Assembly (NCBI GenBank): GCA_035539075.1
Contig: DATLJB010000089.1
Location: 1-25,745, forward strand
DNA: 25,745 nt
DNA from: Dongia_B sp035539075
Lineage (GTDB): Bacteria > Pseudomonadota > Alphaproteobacteria > Dongiales > Dongiaceae
Reading direction: 5' to 3'
Position numbers and translations under genes: made by a program. Below the pieces are notes generated by a model that did not search any database, had not been told where the DNA came from, and saw only the letters and a list, made by a program, of their open reading frames with translations. Shown here piece after piece: positions 7,799 to 15,356 of this stretch; the stretch's first letter is position 1; the number at the start of each line of letters is the position of its first letter.

Positions 7799-8569
7799 TC
7801 ATCCTTTATGTTCTTGGATGGTATTGCCACCATCGACAACGATCAGCTGGCCGGTGACATAGCTCGCTTCCCGGCTGGCCAGGAAGGCGGCGACCGCCGC
7901 GACTTCATCAGCGCGCCCCGGCCGGCCCACCGGCGTGTGGCGACCGGCTTCTATTTCCATTTTCGACGAAGATGCCGTCTGAATCCAGCCGGGCGCCACG
8001 GCATTGACCGTCACGCCGCGCCGGCCGACATCGAGCGCCGCTGCACGGGTATAGCCCACCATGGCGGCCTTGGCGGCGCTATAGGCTGCGCTGCGCTCGA
8101 AAGTGACCACGGGCCCGGTGACCGAGGCTATATTCACGATCCGGCCGAAGCGTTGTTTGATCATCTGCGGCAGCACGCTGCGCGTGACATAGAAACAGGT
8201 GTTCAGGTTGATATCGATCGCCCGCTTCCACTCGTTGGTGGTGACTTCCTGCACGCGCGATGCGCGCGCGCGTTCGCCGGTTTGAATCATGCCCGCATTG
8301 TTGATCAGAATATCAAGCCGGCCGAAGCGTTTCAGCACGCGCGCCAGCATTCTCTCGACCTGCCGCTCCTTGGTCAGATCGGCGACCAGCGCGAGCTTTG
8401 CCGTCGCATCGGCGGGAAGTTCATCGAGCCTTGCCTCGATACGGTCAGTCGTCGAGGTGATAGCGATCTTGGCTCCCCCCGCCGCAAGTGCCTTCGCCGT
8501 CGCAAAGCCGATACCGTCGGCACTGCCCGCACCGGTGACAAGCGCCACCAGACCATCGAAATTCGCCAT
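7799..8569 (-). CDS. SDR family oxidoreductase, FabG-like
   Basis: This is a 256-residue classical SDR. The glycine-rich loop is TGAGSADGIG (12-21), two residues longer than the standard TGxxxGIG. NNAG is at 90-93 and the catalytic S149, Y163 and K167 (YSAAK) are present, with GQLIVVDGGN near the C-terminus. It resembles the 3-oxoacyl-ACP reductase branch, but that branch includes many catabolic alcohol dehydrogenases. A strong GAGGAGG lies about 11 bases upstream of the ATG. It is the first gene of the minus unit and is divergent from the aminotransferase gene. The layout (two SDRs, aminotransferase, glutamine-synthetase-like ligase) suggests that it processes an intermediate of that pathway. 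Confidence 0.9.
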   Translation of the reverse strand: MANFDGLVALVTGAGSADGIGFATAKALAAGGAKIAITSTTDRIEARLDELPADATAKLALVADLTKERQVERMLARVLKRFGRLDILINNAGMIQTGERARASRVQEVTTNEWKRAIDINLNTCFYVTRSVLPQMIKQRFGRIVNIASVTGPVVTFERSAAYSAAKAAMVGYTRAAALDVGRRGVTVNAVAPGWIQTASSSKMEIEAGRHTPVGRPGRADEVAAVAAFLASREASYVTGQLIVVDGGNTIQEHKG

Positions 8570-8654
8570 TCAAGCCGTCCCCTCCTCTGTCATGTTAGCG
8601 CCCGCAGCATGTCAGGCCGCTTGCCCTGCGCATAGTCACCATCACATTTTCCCA

Positions 8655-8671
8655 GTTTGGACAAGCCAAAC
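8655..8671. promoter_or_regulatory. Palindromic operator candidate between the SDR and aminotransferase genes
   Basis: GTTTGG-ACAAG-CCAAAC is a perfect inverted repeat with 6-base arms and a 5-base centre. It lies in the 201-base divergent promoter region (8570-8770), about 85 bases from the SDR start and 100 bases from the aminotransferase start. Its size fits a dimeric repressor such as a GntR- or LacI-type protein, but no such regulator gene is in the window. I found no promoter boxes of good spacing beside it. Confidence 0.4.
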
Positions 8672-8770
8672 AATTGCAGCCCGCATCGTCGCCCTTGCTA
8701 TCGGAGCAACACTTGATGCGCCTTCGGCCAGTCGCTATCAATATCGATCTCTCTTTAGGAGTAATCGTAA

Positions 8771-10135
8771 ATGGCCTTAATTGAAGCCGGCGTGCCGATG
8801 GAACGCGTGGCGGCGATGATCGATCGTGAACGCAAACACTATGCGCAACGCAATGCCACATCCAAGCGCCTCTCGGATGAGGCCGCAGCCAACTGGCACC
8901 ACGGAGTGCCGATGCATTGGATGCTCGATTGGTCCACGCCCTTTCCTCTCTTCGTTGCCGATGCCTTTGGCGCCACGCTGACCGACGTCGACGGTCACAA
9001 CTATGACGACTTTTGTCTTGGCGATACCGGTTCGATGTTCGGCCACTCCCCGGCGCCAGTCGCAGCCGCCATCGCCGAGCAGGCGCGCCACGGCCTCACC
9101 TATATGCTGCCGACCGAGGATGTGGTCGCTGTCGGACGGCTTCTCGCGCAAAAATTCGGCCTGCCGGTCTGGCAGGTCGCAACCACGGCGACCGACGCCA
9201 ATCGCTTCGTCATTCGCTGGTGCCGCGGCATCACCAAGCGCGATAAGATCCTGGTCTTCAACGGCTGCTATCACGGTTCCTGCGACGATACTTTCGTGCG
9301 CCTGAAGGACGGCAAGCCGATCCACCGCCCTGGTCTGATCGGGCAGGTCTATGACATGCGCGATCACACGAAGATCGTCGAGTTCAACGACCTCGCCGCC
9401 CTGGAAGGCGCGCTTGCCGATCGCGACGTCGCCTGTGTCATCACCGAACCGGCCCTGACCAATATCGGCATGGTACTGCCGCAGCCAGGCTTCCTCGACG
9501 CCCTGCGCGCGCTTACCCGCAAGTACGGAACCCTGCTCGTCATCGACGAGACGCATACCATCTCCACCGGCTATGGCGGCTACACCCGTAGCCACGGCCT
9601 GGAGCCGGACTTCCTCACGATCGGCAAGCCGATTGCCGGCGGCATTCCCTGCTCGGTCTATGGCGCGACTGCCGAGATGGCAGCGAAGATGAAGCAAGCC
9701 GAGATCGATGCCGGTCCGGGCTATAGCGGCATGGGCACAACGCTCAGTGCCAATGCCATGGCGCTCAGGGCGATGCGTGCCAATCTCGAAGAGGTCATGA
9801 CGCCCGCCGCCTACGACCACATGCTGCCGCTGTCGGAGAAACTGGCGCGCGGCATCGAGGCGGAGATCAAGCGGCATGCCCTGCCCTGGCATGTCTCCAA
9901 TGTGGGCGCCCGGGCGGAATTCGTCTGCGCCGCCGAACGTCCGCGCAACGGCAGCGAAGCCCAGGCGGCGATGCATCATCAGTTGGAGCTGGCGATCCAC
10001 CTGTTCCTGCTCAATCGCGGCCTCATCATCGCACCATTCCATAACATGACGCTGGTCTGCCCCGCGACGAGCAGCGCGCAAGTGGATCATCTGGTGGGAA
10101 CTGTTGGCGCCTGCCTGGATGAACTGGTCAACTGA
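8771..10135 (+). CDS. Class III (fold type I) PLP-dependent aminotransferase
   Basis: This is a 454-residue enzyme of the glutamate-1-semialdehyde aminomutase / omega-transaminase group. The PLP lysine is K286 (LTIGKPIAGG), D259 (VIDET) should contact the pyridine nitrogen, and the CYHG motif (167-170) packs on the ring. The phosphate-binding segment, usually SGTEA-type, reads ATTATDANRFVIRWCRG (137-153). This marks a divergent subgroup, so GSA aminomutase function is unlikely. The start is the ATG at 8771 with AGGAG 9 bases upstream. It is followed after 66 bases by a glutamine-synthetase-like gene and is divergent from two SDR genes. It probably removes or adds an amino group in an amine or amino acid pathway. 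The substrate is not known. Confidence 0.88.
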   Translation: MALIEAGVPMERVAAMIDRERKHYAQRNATSKRLSDEAAANWHHGVPMHWMLDWSTPFPLFVADAFGATLTDVDGHNYDDFCLGDTGSMFGHSPAPVAAAIAEQARHGLTYMLPTEDVVAVGRLLAQKFGLPVWQVATTATDANRFVIRWCRGITKRDKILVFNGCYHGSCDDTFVRLKDGKPIHRPGLIGQVYDMRDHTKIVEFNDLAALEGALADRDVACVITEPALTNIGMVLPQPGFLDALRALTRKYGTLLVIDETHTISTGYGGYTRSHGLEPDFLTIGKPIAGGIPCSVYGATAEMAAKMKQAEIDAGPGYSGMGTTLSANAMALRAMRANLEEVMTPAAYDHMLPLSEKLARGIEAEIKRHALPWHVSNVGARAEFVCAAERPRNGSEAQAAMHHQLELAIHLFLLNRGLIIAPFHNMTLVCPATSSAQVDHLVGTVGACLDELVN

Positions 10136-10201
10136 CCGAGCGGCGGGCCGCCGAGCAGCGCCCACCGCAACAGCCGACATGACAAATCAAGGTGAGGAAA
10201 A

Positions 10202-11614
10202 TTGAGCGATAGTCAATCCAGTCAGGGACCCGTACGTCCGGAAATTGCCGATCTGCGCGAATGCGATGATTTCCTGGCTCAGAATCCGGATATCCGCTTC
10301 GTGCAAATCTTCTGGACCAACCAATCCGGCGTGCCGCGCGGCAAGAATCTGCTGCGGCGCGACCTGCGTCCCATTTTCGAATATGGCCGCTTCCTGCCCG
10401 GCACGATGGGCGGCCTCGATATCACCGGCGAGGATGTCGAAGAATCCGGCCTGGTCTGGAGCGACGGCGATGCCGACAGGCTCGGCCGACCGGTCGCCGG
10501 CACGCTGACCCGGGCACCCTGGCTCGGCGCCGATTACGCCCAGGTCATGCTGACCATGTATGAGCTCGACGGCACGCGCTGCAATTTCGACCCGCGCCAT
10601 GTGCTGCAAAGCGTGATCGACCGCTTTAAGGAATTCAAGCTGACGCCGGTCATCGCCTGCGAAATGGAATTCTTCCTGGTCGATCGCCAGCCGGCGCCGC
10701 AGGGCGGCAAGCAGCCGCCGATCGGCCCCGTAACCGGCCATCGGCAGCATGATATCCAGGTCTACGGCCTGCGCGAGCTGGACGACTTCGAACCCTTCTT
10801 CCGTGATATCTATGCCGCCGGCGACCAGGTCGGCCTGCCTTTGGAATCCTCGATCTCCGAATATGCCCAGGGCCAGATGGAACTCGGCCTCCGTCACCGC
10901 CCCGATGCCCTGCGGGCCTGCGACGACGCCATCCTCTACAAGCGCCTGGTCAAGGGGGTCGCCGTCCAGCACGGCTTCGAAGCCACCTTCATGGCCAAGC
11001 CGCATAACGACATCGCCGGCAGCGGCATGCATCTGCATGTCAGTCTCGCCGATCCGCAGGGCAACAACGCCTTCGGCAGCGATTCGCCCGAAGGCAGCGA
11101 GCTGCTGCGCTTCGCCGTCGGCGGTATGATGGCGATGCTGGAAGATTCCATGGCCGTCTTCGCGCCCAATGCCAATTCCTACCGGCGCTTCCGTGCGAAT
11201 TCCTATGCGCCCGTGGCACCGACCTGGGGCGTGAACAATCGCACCGTCAGCTTCCGCGTCCCGGCCGGCCCGGCCCATACGCGGCATGTTGAGCACCGGG
11301 TCTGCGGCGCCGATGCCAATCCCTATCTGGCGGTGGCGGCACTCCTTGCCGGCATCCATTACGGCTTGACGCATCGTCTTAATCCTGGCCCCGCCGTGGT
11401 CGGCAACGGCTATGCCCATGCGCAGGAAAGCGGTTCGAAACTGCCAACCAACTGGTACGCGGCGCTCGATCTCTTTGAGCGGTCGGACCGGATGAAGGAC
11501 TATTTCGGCACCCGGTTTCACCACGTCTTCACCGCCGTCAAGCGGGCGGAGCAAGATCGCTTCTTCAGCCGCGTGACCGAATTGGATTACGCTTGGTACC
11601 TGCGCAACGCCTGA
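10202..11614 (+). CDS. Glutamine synthetase family ligase (PuuA/GlnT type)
   Basis: This is a 470-residue member of the glutamine synthetase superfamily. Catalytic elements are intact: metal ligands in CEMEFF (E154, E156), SEYAQGQMEL (E220, E227), HLH (H277), ATP/substrate arginines in NRTVSFRVP (R347, R352) and E364 in VEHR, followed by DANPYL. The divergent N-terminal domain (FWTNQSGVPRGK) is like gamma-glutamylpolyamine synthetase and similar amine ligases rather than housekeeping GlnA, and the adenylylation Tyr region of GlnA is not evident. The start is TTG at 10202, preceded by AGGTGAGG; no in-frame ATG lies nearby. With the aminotransferase and SDRs it probably gamma-glutamylates an amine for breakdown (inference). 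Confidence 0.88.
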   Translation: MSDSQSSQGPVRPEIADLRECDDFLAQNPDIRFVQIFWTNQSGVPRGKNLLRRDLRPIFEYGRFLPGTMGGLDITGEDVEESGLVWSDGDADRLGRPVAGTLTRAPWLGADYAQVMLTMYELDGTRCNFDPRHVLQSVIDRFKEFKLTPVIACEMEFFLVDRQPAPQGGKQPPIGPVTGHRQHDIQVYGLRELDDFEPFFRDIYAAGDQVGLPLESSISEYAQGQMELGLRHRPDALRACDDAILYKRLVKGVAVQHGFEATFMAKPHNDIAGSGMHLHVSLADPQGNNAFGSDSPEGSELLRFAVGGMMAMLEDSMAVFAPNANSYRRFRANSYAPVAPTWGVNNRTVSFRVPAGPAHTRHVEHRVCGADANPYLAVAALLAGIHYGLTHRLNPGPAVVGNGYAHAQESGSKLPTNWYAALDLFERSDRMKDYFGTRFHHVFTAVKRAEQDRFFSRVTELDYAWYLRNA

Positions 11615-11682
11615 GCGCATGAGGCACCAGCGGGCCTAGGTGACATGATGTGCTCACCGGCCTGCGGCAATCGCGACCGAAC

Positions 11683-11709
11683 GTGGGGCCGGCAGGCAGC
11701 CGGCCCCAC
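11683..11709 (+). terminator. Strong hairpin after the glutamine-synthetase-like gene
   Basis: An 11-bp perfect stem (GTGGGGCCGGC / GCCGGCCCCAC) with an AGGCA loop lies 69 bases past the stop codon. There is no T-tract after it, so it may stabilise the 3' end or act with Rho rather than as a classic intrinsic terminator. Confidence 0.5.
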
Positions 11710-11848
11710 AACCCGCTTCGGTTGAAGAAGTTACGGTTGTCCGTGCCGATCCGGCATCTGCGCAGAATCTTGTCTCGGATCAAGCGGATGTGATATCTGA
11801 TAGGCGGTTCGCTCGTCGGGCGAATCCGTCGATGAATTGGATAGATAC

Positions 11849-12091
11849 ATGCTTGGGATATTCTCCCGCCGAAAACAAGCGCGCGTAACCGTTGGGGCGC
11901 GCTACCAGAATGCCGATATGTCCCTCCTCGTCTGGGAAGTCGCCTCTCTGTTCAATGGCATCGACGGCACACCGTATGCCCATATTTTTTGCGTCAGCGA
12001 CACCAGCCGCCGCAAGACCGTGGCGCAAAGTGCCCTTGAATCCGGGGTGCAATACAAACGGGTCTCGCAGCCGACAGAGGCCGGGCTCTAG
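11849..12091 (+). CDS. Small protein of unknown function
   Basis: This would be an 80-residue protein starting at the ATG at 11849; an in-frame TTG at 11837 is an alternative. I do not recognise a named domain. It looks real rather than random. After a basic start (MLGIFSRRKQARVTVGARY), it has a balanced mix of hydrophobic and charged residues (LLVWEVASLFNGIDG, PYAHIFCVSD, KTVAQSALES), unlike the Arg/Pro/Ala-rich products of chance frames here. Similar short proteins with a W-E-V...KT-A-SAL pattern exist in related bacteria as far as I recall. The ribosome site is poor (TTGGAT). The antisense frame is His/Arg-rich and less likely. There is no signal peptide or membrane segment. Confidence 0.5.
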   Translation: MLGIFSRRKQARVTVGARYQNADMSLLVWEVASLFNGIDGTPYAHIFCVSDTSRRKTVAQSALESGVQYKRVSQPTEAGL

Positions 12092-12205
12092 GCCCACGCG
12101 CCGCGTTTCATCTGTTGTCCGATTGAGCCGGGCCAGGCGCTTAGACACGCGGATGGCGTGGCCTCTCATTGCGATCCTCCGGCATCGCGAAGCCTGGATC
12201 GGTGG

Positions 12206-12700
12206 CTATTGGCCTGGCGTCTTGGCGCTGGCAGCACCGGGAGTCTTCAGGCTGGGATATTCCACCTGGTCACCTGGTTCGATGTCGAACCGGTCGGTAA
12301 TTCCCGCATTCACTTCCAGCACGCCGCGAACAAAGGTGCTGGAAGGAATGAGATTTTCGGAGAGCGGCTGGGCGCGGCGGACGATCTGGGTGATCTTGCC
12401 GTCGGCGGCGATGAAGATCATGTCCAGCGGCAGATAGGTATTCTTCATCCAGAAGGTGACGGCCTGATCCTGGTTGTAGAGAAACAGCATGCCCGCATTG
12501 GGCGCCAGGTCCTTGCGGAACATCAGGCCCTGCGCCCTTTCCTCCTCGCTGACCGCGAGTTCGACGTTGAAACGGTAGCTGCCGCCATGCGTGCGGATAA
12601 CGACGATATCCCGCGAAAAAGCCTGGGCAAAGGGTCCGGAAAGCAGCAGCGTCATCACGACGAGGACGACCGCCAATGATCTATGGAGGAATTGGCTCAT
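12206..12700 (-). CDS. Secreted DUF192 family protein
   Basis: This is a 164-residue protein with an N-terminal signal peptide (hydrophobic LAVVLVVMTLLLSG, cleavage likely after AQA at about residue 27) followed by one DUF192 domain. Conserved family features are visible: VELAVSEEERAQGLMFR, the MLF segment, FWMKNT, LPLDMIFI and VLEVNAG. The family's function is not established. Members are small periplasmic or cytoplasmic beta-rich proteins. A Pro/Ala-rich tail follows residue 150. The start is the ATG at 12700, with GGAG about 11 bases upstream; the longer frame to 12754 would cross the palindrome at 12720-12736 and spoil the signal peptide. It is divergent from the CoxG-like gene. Confidence 0.88.
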   Translation of the reverse strand: MSQFLHRSLAVVLVVMTLLLSGPFAQAFSRDIVVIRTHGGSYRFNVELAVSEEERAQGLMFRKDLAPNAGMLFLYNQDQAVTFWMKNTYLPLDMIFIAADGKITQIVRRAQPLSENLIPSSTFVRGVLEVNAGITDRFDIEPGDQVEYPSLKTPGAASAKTPGQ

Positions 12701-12719
12701 AAAACAAACTTCTCCCCCG

Positions 12720-12736
12720 CTTGACTTTAAGTCAAG
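12720..12736. promoter_or_regulatory. Perfect palindrome in the DUF192 / coxG divergent promoter
   Basis: CTTGACT-TTA-AGTCAAG is an exact inverted repeat with 7-base arms and a 3-base centre. Each arm carries TTGACT, a near-consensus -35 hexamer facing outward in both directions. The -10 positions 17 bases away are poor (TTGGAT on plus, GAAGTT on minus). It is therefore either a dimer-binding operator or a back-to-back -35 pair controlling both genes. Confidence 0.5.
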
Positions 12737-12819
12737 ACCTGCCTTGGATGGCATTTCGGAAATGCAGCCGCTGGCTGTGCCGTGCGAACCGTAATAAGCC
12801 GTAGGCGGGGAGTTCCATT

Positions 12820-13488
12820 ATGGACATGACCGGAGAGTATCTGATCGCGGCGCCGCGCGACGCCGTCTGGGCGGCCTTGAACGACCCCGACATCCTGAAG
12901 TCGTGCATCGCCGGCTGCGAAGAACTGGTGCGGTCCGCGGATAACGAATTCACCGCCCGTGTCACGGCGAAGATCGGCCCGGTCAAGGCCGGCTTCGGCG
13001 GCAAAGTGACCCTGAGCGATATCGATCCGCCCAATGGCTATACCATCACCGGCGAGGGCCAGGGAGGCGCTGCCGGTTTTGCCAAGGGCAGTGCCAAGGT
13101 CGTCCTGGAATCGCAGAACGATGGCAAGAGCACGCGGCTGCAATACACGGCTGCCGCACAGATCGGCGGCAAGCTGGCACAGATCGGTTCGCGCCTGGTG
13201 GAAGGCAGCGCCAAGAAAATGGCGGACGAATTTTTCGCCGCTTTCGCGGAGCGCGTGGGCGGACCGGCCGCGGCGGCAACGACGCCGCCGCTTGAGCAGG
13301 CGCTCGAGCAGCTTCCGCCGGCTCCGGGGGAAGAGGTATCGCATGAACTGCCTCATCCGCCGGCACATGCCGCGGCCGCGACGCCCGGCACCAGCGAAGA
13401 ACCCGTCGGCAGCAACCGGCAGCTCATCTTCCTGGGCGGCGTCGTGGTCGTCCTCCTGCTCGCCGTGATCGCCCTATTCTTCTTCTGA
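12820..13488 (+). CDS. CoxG-like SRPBCC protein with C-terminal membrane anchor
   Basis: This is a 222-residue protein. Residues 1-145 form an SRPBCC (START-like) domain of the CO-dehydrogenase subunit G family: MDMTGEYLIAAPRDAVWAAL, DILKSCIAGCEEL, then a final amphipathic helix GSAKKMADEFFAAFAER. A Pro/Ala/Glu-rich linker (about 146-195) leads to one C-terminal membrane helix (about 199-222, GGVVVVLLLAVIALFFF), so the domain faces the cytoplasm and is tail-anchored. CoxG proteins tether molybdenum CO dehydrogenase to the membrane and have been reported to bind quinone for electron transfer. GGGGAG lies 8 bases before the ATG. The cox maturation operon lies 5 kb downstream on the same strand. 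Confidence 0.88.
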   Translation: MDMTGEYLIAAPRDAVWAALNDPDILKSCIAGCEELVRSADNEFTARVTAKIGPVKAGFGGKVTLSDIDPPNGYTITGEGQGGAAGFAKGSAKVVLESQNDGKSTRLQYTAAAQIGGKLAQIGSRLVEGSAKKMADEFFAAFAERVGGPAAAATTPPLEQALEQLPPAPGEEVSHELPHPPAHAAAATPGTSEEPVGSNRQLIFLGGVVVVLLLAVIALFFF

Positions 13489-13530
13489 TGGCGGCAACTG
13501 GCTGAACCGCAGCCCTCGCCCCCTAGGCCA

Positions 13531-13575
13531 CGTGCGTTCAGGTCGCGTACGTTCAGGTCGGGCGCATCCAGTTCG
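13531..13575. repeat. Three 15-bp tandem units between convergent genes
   Basis: 13531-13545 and 13546-13560 are 14/15 identical (CGTxCGTTCAGGTCG), and 13561-13575 is a decayed third copy (9/15). They lie in the 114-base gap between the ends of the coxG-like gene and the TAP hydrolase gene. Read on the minus strand, the units encode pentapeptides (DLNVR, DLNAR), but they lie past the hydrolase stop codon and no gene start serves them. Confidence 0.6.
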
Positions 13576-13602
13576 GCGCCCGCCCCGTCAGCAGCCGTCC
13601 CT

Positions 13603-15216
13603 TCAGCGTTCGATCGGCGCAGCAAAGACAAATGGCCGCGATACGGCAAGACAGGGATGGGTCGGTTCCCGATCGGGCCGGTCGAGGAAAACCTCGGCCA
13701 ATTGCCCGGCGCAGACGGAGTTGCCAAGAACATCGTGGCCGATCGCGGAGAATTCCCGGTAAAAACCATGCGAAAGATGGCGCGCCGCCAATTGGGCATA
13801 GCTGGGCGGTGTTACAGGATCATTGCTGCCGACCAGTACGAGACTGGGCAAGGCGCTCTCGACCGGCATTGCCATGGCGGCGATCGGCGATGCCCGCACC
13901 CATCCGGGACAGTCCGGCGCCGGATCGGCGTCGGCGAAGCTGCGCAAGAGCGGCGATGCCGCGTAGTTTTCCTTGACCTTCGCCGGGTCATTGAAGGGAA
14001 CATCTTCCAGGCAATCGATGGTCGTCGCCATCGCATCACCCCAGCCCGGCCGGTCCTGCAATTCCTCGACCAGCAGATCAGCTTCTCGGCCGATCGGTCG
14101 TGACAGGTTGCGGTCGAAAATATCGATGATCTGCGGTAACCGCTCGATGTCGTCGCGATTATAGAGATTGAAGAAAAGATGCGTGAGCAGCGTCTCACCG
14201 GTCAGCGGGAACGCGAGATCGGCCCCGCCTTCGGGATTGGCGCGCCGCATCTGCAGGGGCTTTTCGTTGAGGCGCGTGACCAGGGCCTGCAGCCGGGCGG
14301 CAAGATCAGGGTACCAGCGATGGCAATCAGCATCCGCCTCGCAAGCATCGAAGACCAAGCGGAAGGCGCGCTCGGTCCGCCAGGCATCATCTTCCAGGAA
14401 GCGCACCTGCGGCGGATAAACCGAATCCAGGATGGCCGTGCGGATATCTTCGGGATGCAGCCGCATATAAGTCAGCGCCAGCCTGCTCCCATAGGAAAGT
14501 CCATAGATGTTCCAGCGCGGAATCTTCAGGCCTTTGAAGATCGCATGGAGATCTTCCGCACTTGCCTCGGTCGTATAGGAAGCCGGATCGTAGCCCGCCT
14601 GCTGCAGCCGGGCGAGGCAGGCCGAGGTCGCATGGAGCGATTGCGCAGCCAGCTCGCGATGATCATTTCCCAGCGACAGGCTCGGCAAGGCCAGGGCCTC
14701 GAGTTCCGGACAATCGATGCGCGGCTCCGTCATGCCGACGCCGCGCTGGTCGAACAGGATCAGATCGCGGTGCCGCAGCCAGGCATTCTCGGCGAGAAAG
14801 CTCCACCAATAGCCGATCCGTCGGCGGTCAAGCCAATCGCCGTCGCCGGGGCCACCGGAAATATAAACCACAGGATCATCATGCTGCCGGTCCTTGGGCG
14901 TTGAAATTATCACGACGGGCAGGTCGAGCATCACCTCTCGCGCCGGCGGCTGTCCGGTCACCGGCGTGGTACGTCCAGCGGGATGCCTGGCGCTGGCACC
15001 GGTCTGTGCCACCGTTACAGCCGGGTCAACCTGCCGCCGCTCCGGAACCCGGATGCGATAGCAGATGGCGGTTTGTCGCAAGGGTGGCTTGAACCAGCAG
15101 GGGACTTCACGCGCGATCGGTTGCTGTTCCTGGGCCGCGGCCGCGCCGAGGGCAAATAGCAGGCCGATCACTGCGCAGATGATGCTGAGCGGTATCCGGC
15201 GGAATTCCGTTCGCAA
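13603..15216 (-). CDS. Secreted alpha/beta hydrolase with TAP-like C-terminal domain
   Basis: This is a 537-residue exported hydrolase of the tripeptidyl-aminopeptidase / proline iminopeptidase-like group. Numbering from the TTG at 15216, a signal peptide (LSIICAVIGLLFALGAAAAQ) ends near residue 30, the oxyanion motif GGPGDG is at about 121-126, DQRGVGMTEP is at about 156-165, nucleophile S241 is in GLSYGSR, acid D466 is in GSNDPVTPP, and H494 is in AIGHD. Substrates could be peptides or esters. The TTG start is preferred: AGAGGG lies 6 bases upstream and it places the signal peptide at the N-terminus. An ATG at 15270 would add 18 residues and has no ribosome site. It is convergent with coxG and divergent from ydbH. 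Confidence 0.87.
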   Translation of the reverse strand: MRTEFRRIPLSIICAVIGLLFALGAAAAQEQQPIAREVPCWFKPPLRQTAICYRIRVPERRQVDPAVTVAQTGASARHPAGRTTPVTGQPPAREVMLDLPVVIISTPKDRQHDDPVVYISGGPGDGDWLDRRRIGYWWSFLAENAWLRHRDLILFDQRGVGMTEPRIDCPELEALALPSLSLGNDHRELAAQSLHATSACLARLQQAGYDPASYTTEASAEDLHAIFKGLKIPRWNIYGLSYGSRLALTYMRLHPEDIRTAILDSVYPPQVRFLEDDAWRTERAFRLVFDACEADADCHRWYPDLAARLQALVTRLNEKPLQMRRANPEGGADLAFPLTGETLLTHLFFNLYNRDDIERLPQIIDIFDRNLSRPIGREADLLVEELQDRPGWGDAMATTIDCLEDVPFNDPAKVKENYAASPLLRSFADADPAPDCPGWVRASPIAAMAMPVESALPSLVLVGSNDPVTPPSYAQLAARHLSHGFYREFSAIGHDVLGNSVCAGQLAEVFLDRPDREPTHPCLAVSRPFVFAAPIER

Positions 15217-15356
15217 GAATGGCCCTCTCGCAGAGATGCAGTTTGGCCGGCAAAGCCGTGCCGTCAGCATGTTGGCGGCTGCATGGATCGGCCGCAAGCG
15301 TCTTTTATAATTGCATGACACCCGCTAAACTCCCGGCACGTCTGGGGAATTCGAGA

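Noticed and set aside
8595..8861. 88-codon minus-strand frame in the SDR/aminotransferase promoter region
   Set aside because: It overlaps the aminotransferase start, lacks a ribosome site and domain, and would cover the palindrome and both promoters.
8777..10180. 467-codon antisense frame opposite the aminotransferase gene
   Set aside because: It mirrors the whole aminotransferase gene, has low-complexity composition and no ribosome site or motif.
10187..11620. 477-codon antisense frame opposite the glutamine-synthetase-like gene
   Set aside because: It spans exactly the real gene, whose catalytic motifs are all intact. The antisense product has no recognisable family.
11780..12169. 129-codon minus-strand frame opposite the small unknown gene
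   Set aside because: The product is Arg/His/Gly-rich. The plus-strand frame looks more protein-like, although neither can be proven from sequence alone.
12277..12300. GGTTCGA-like T-arm suggesting a tRNA
   Set aside because: There is no acceptor or anticodon stem around it, and it lies inside the DUF192 coding sequence.
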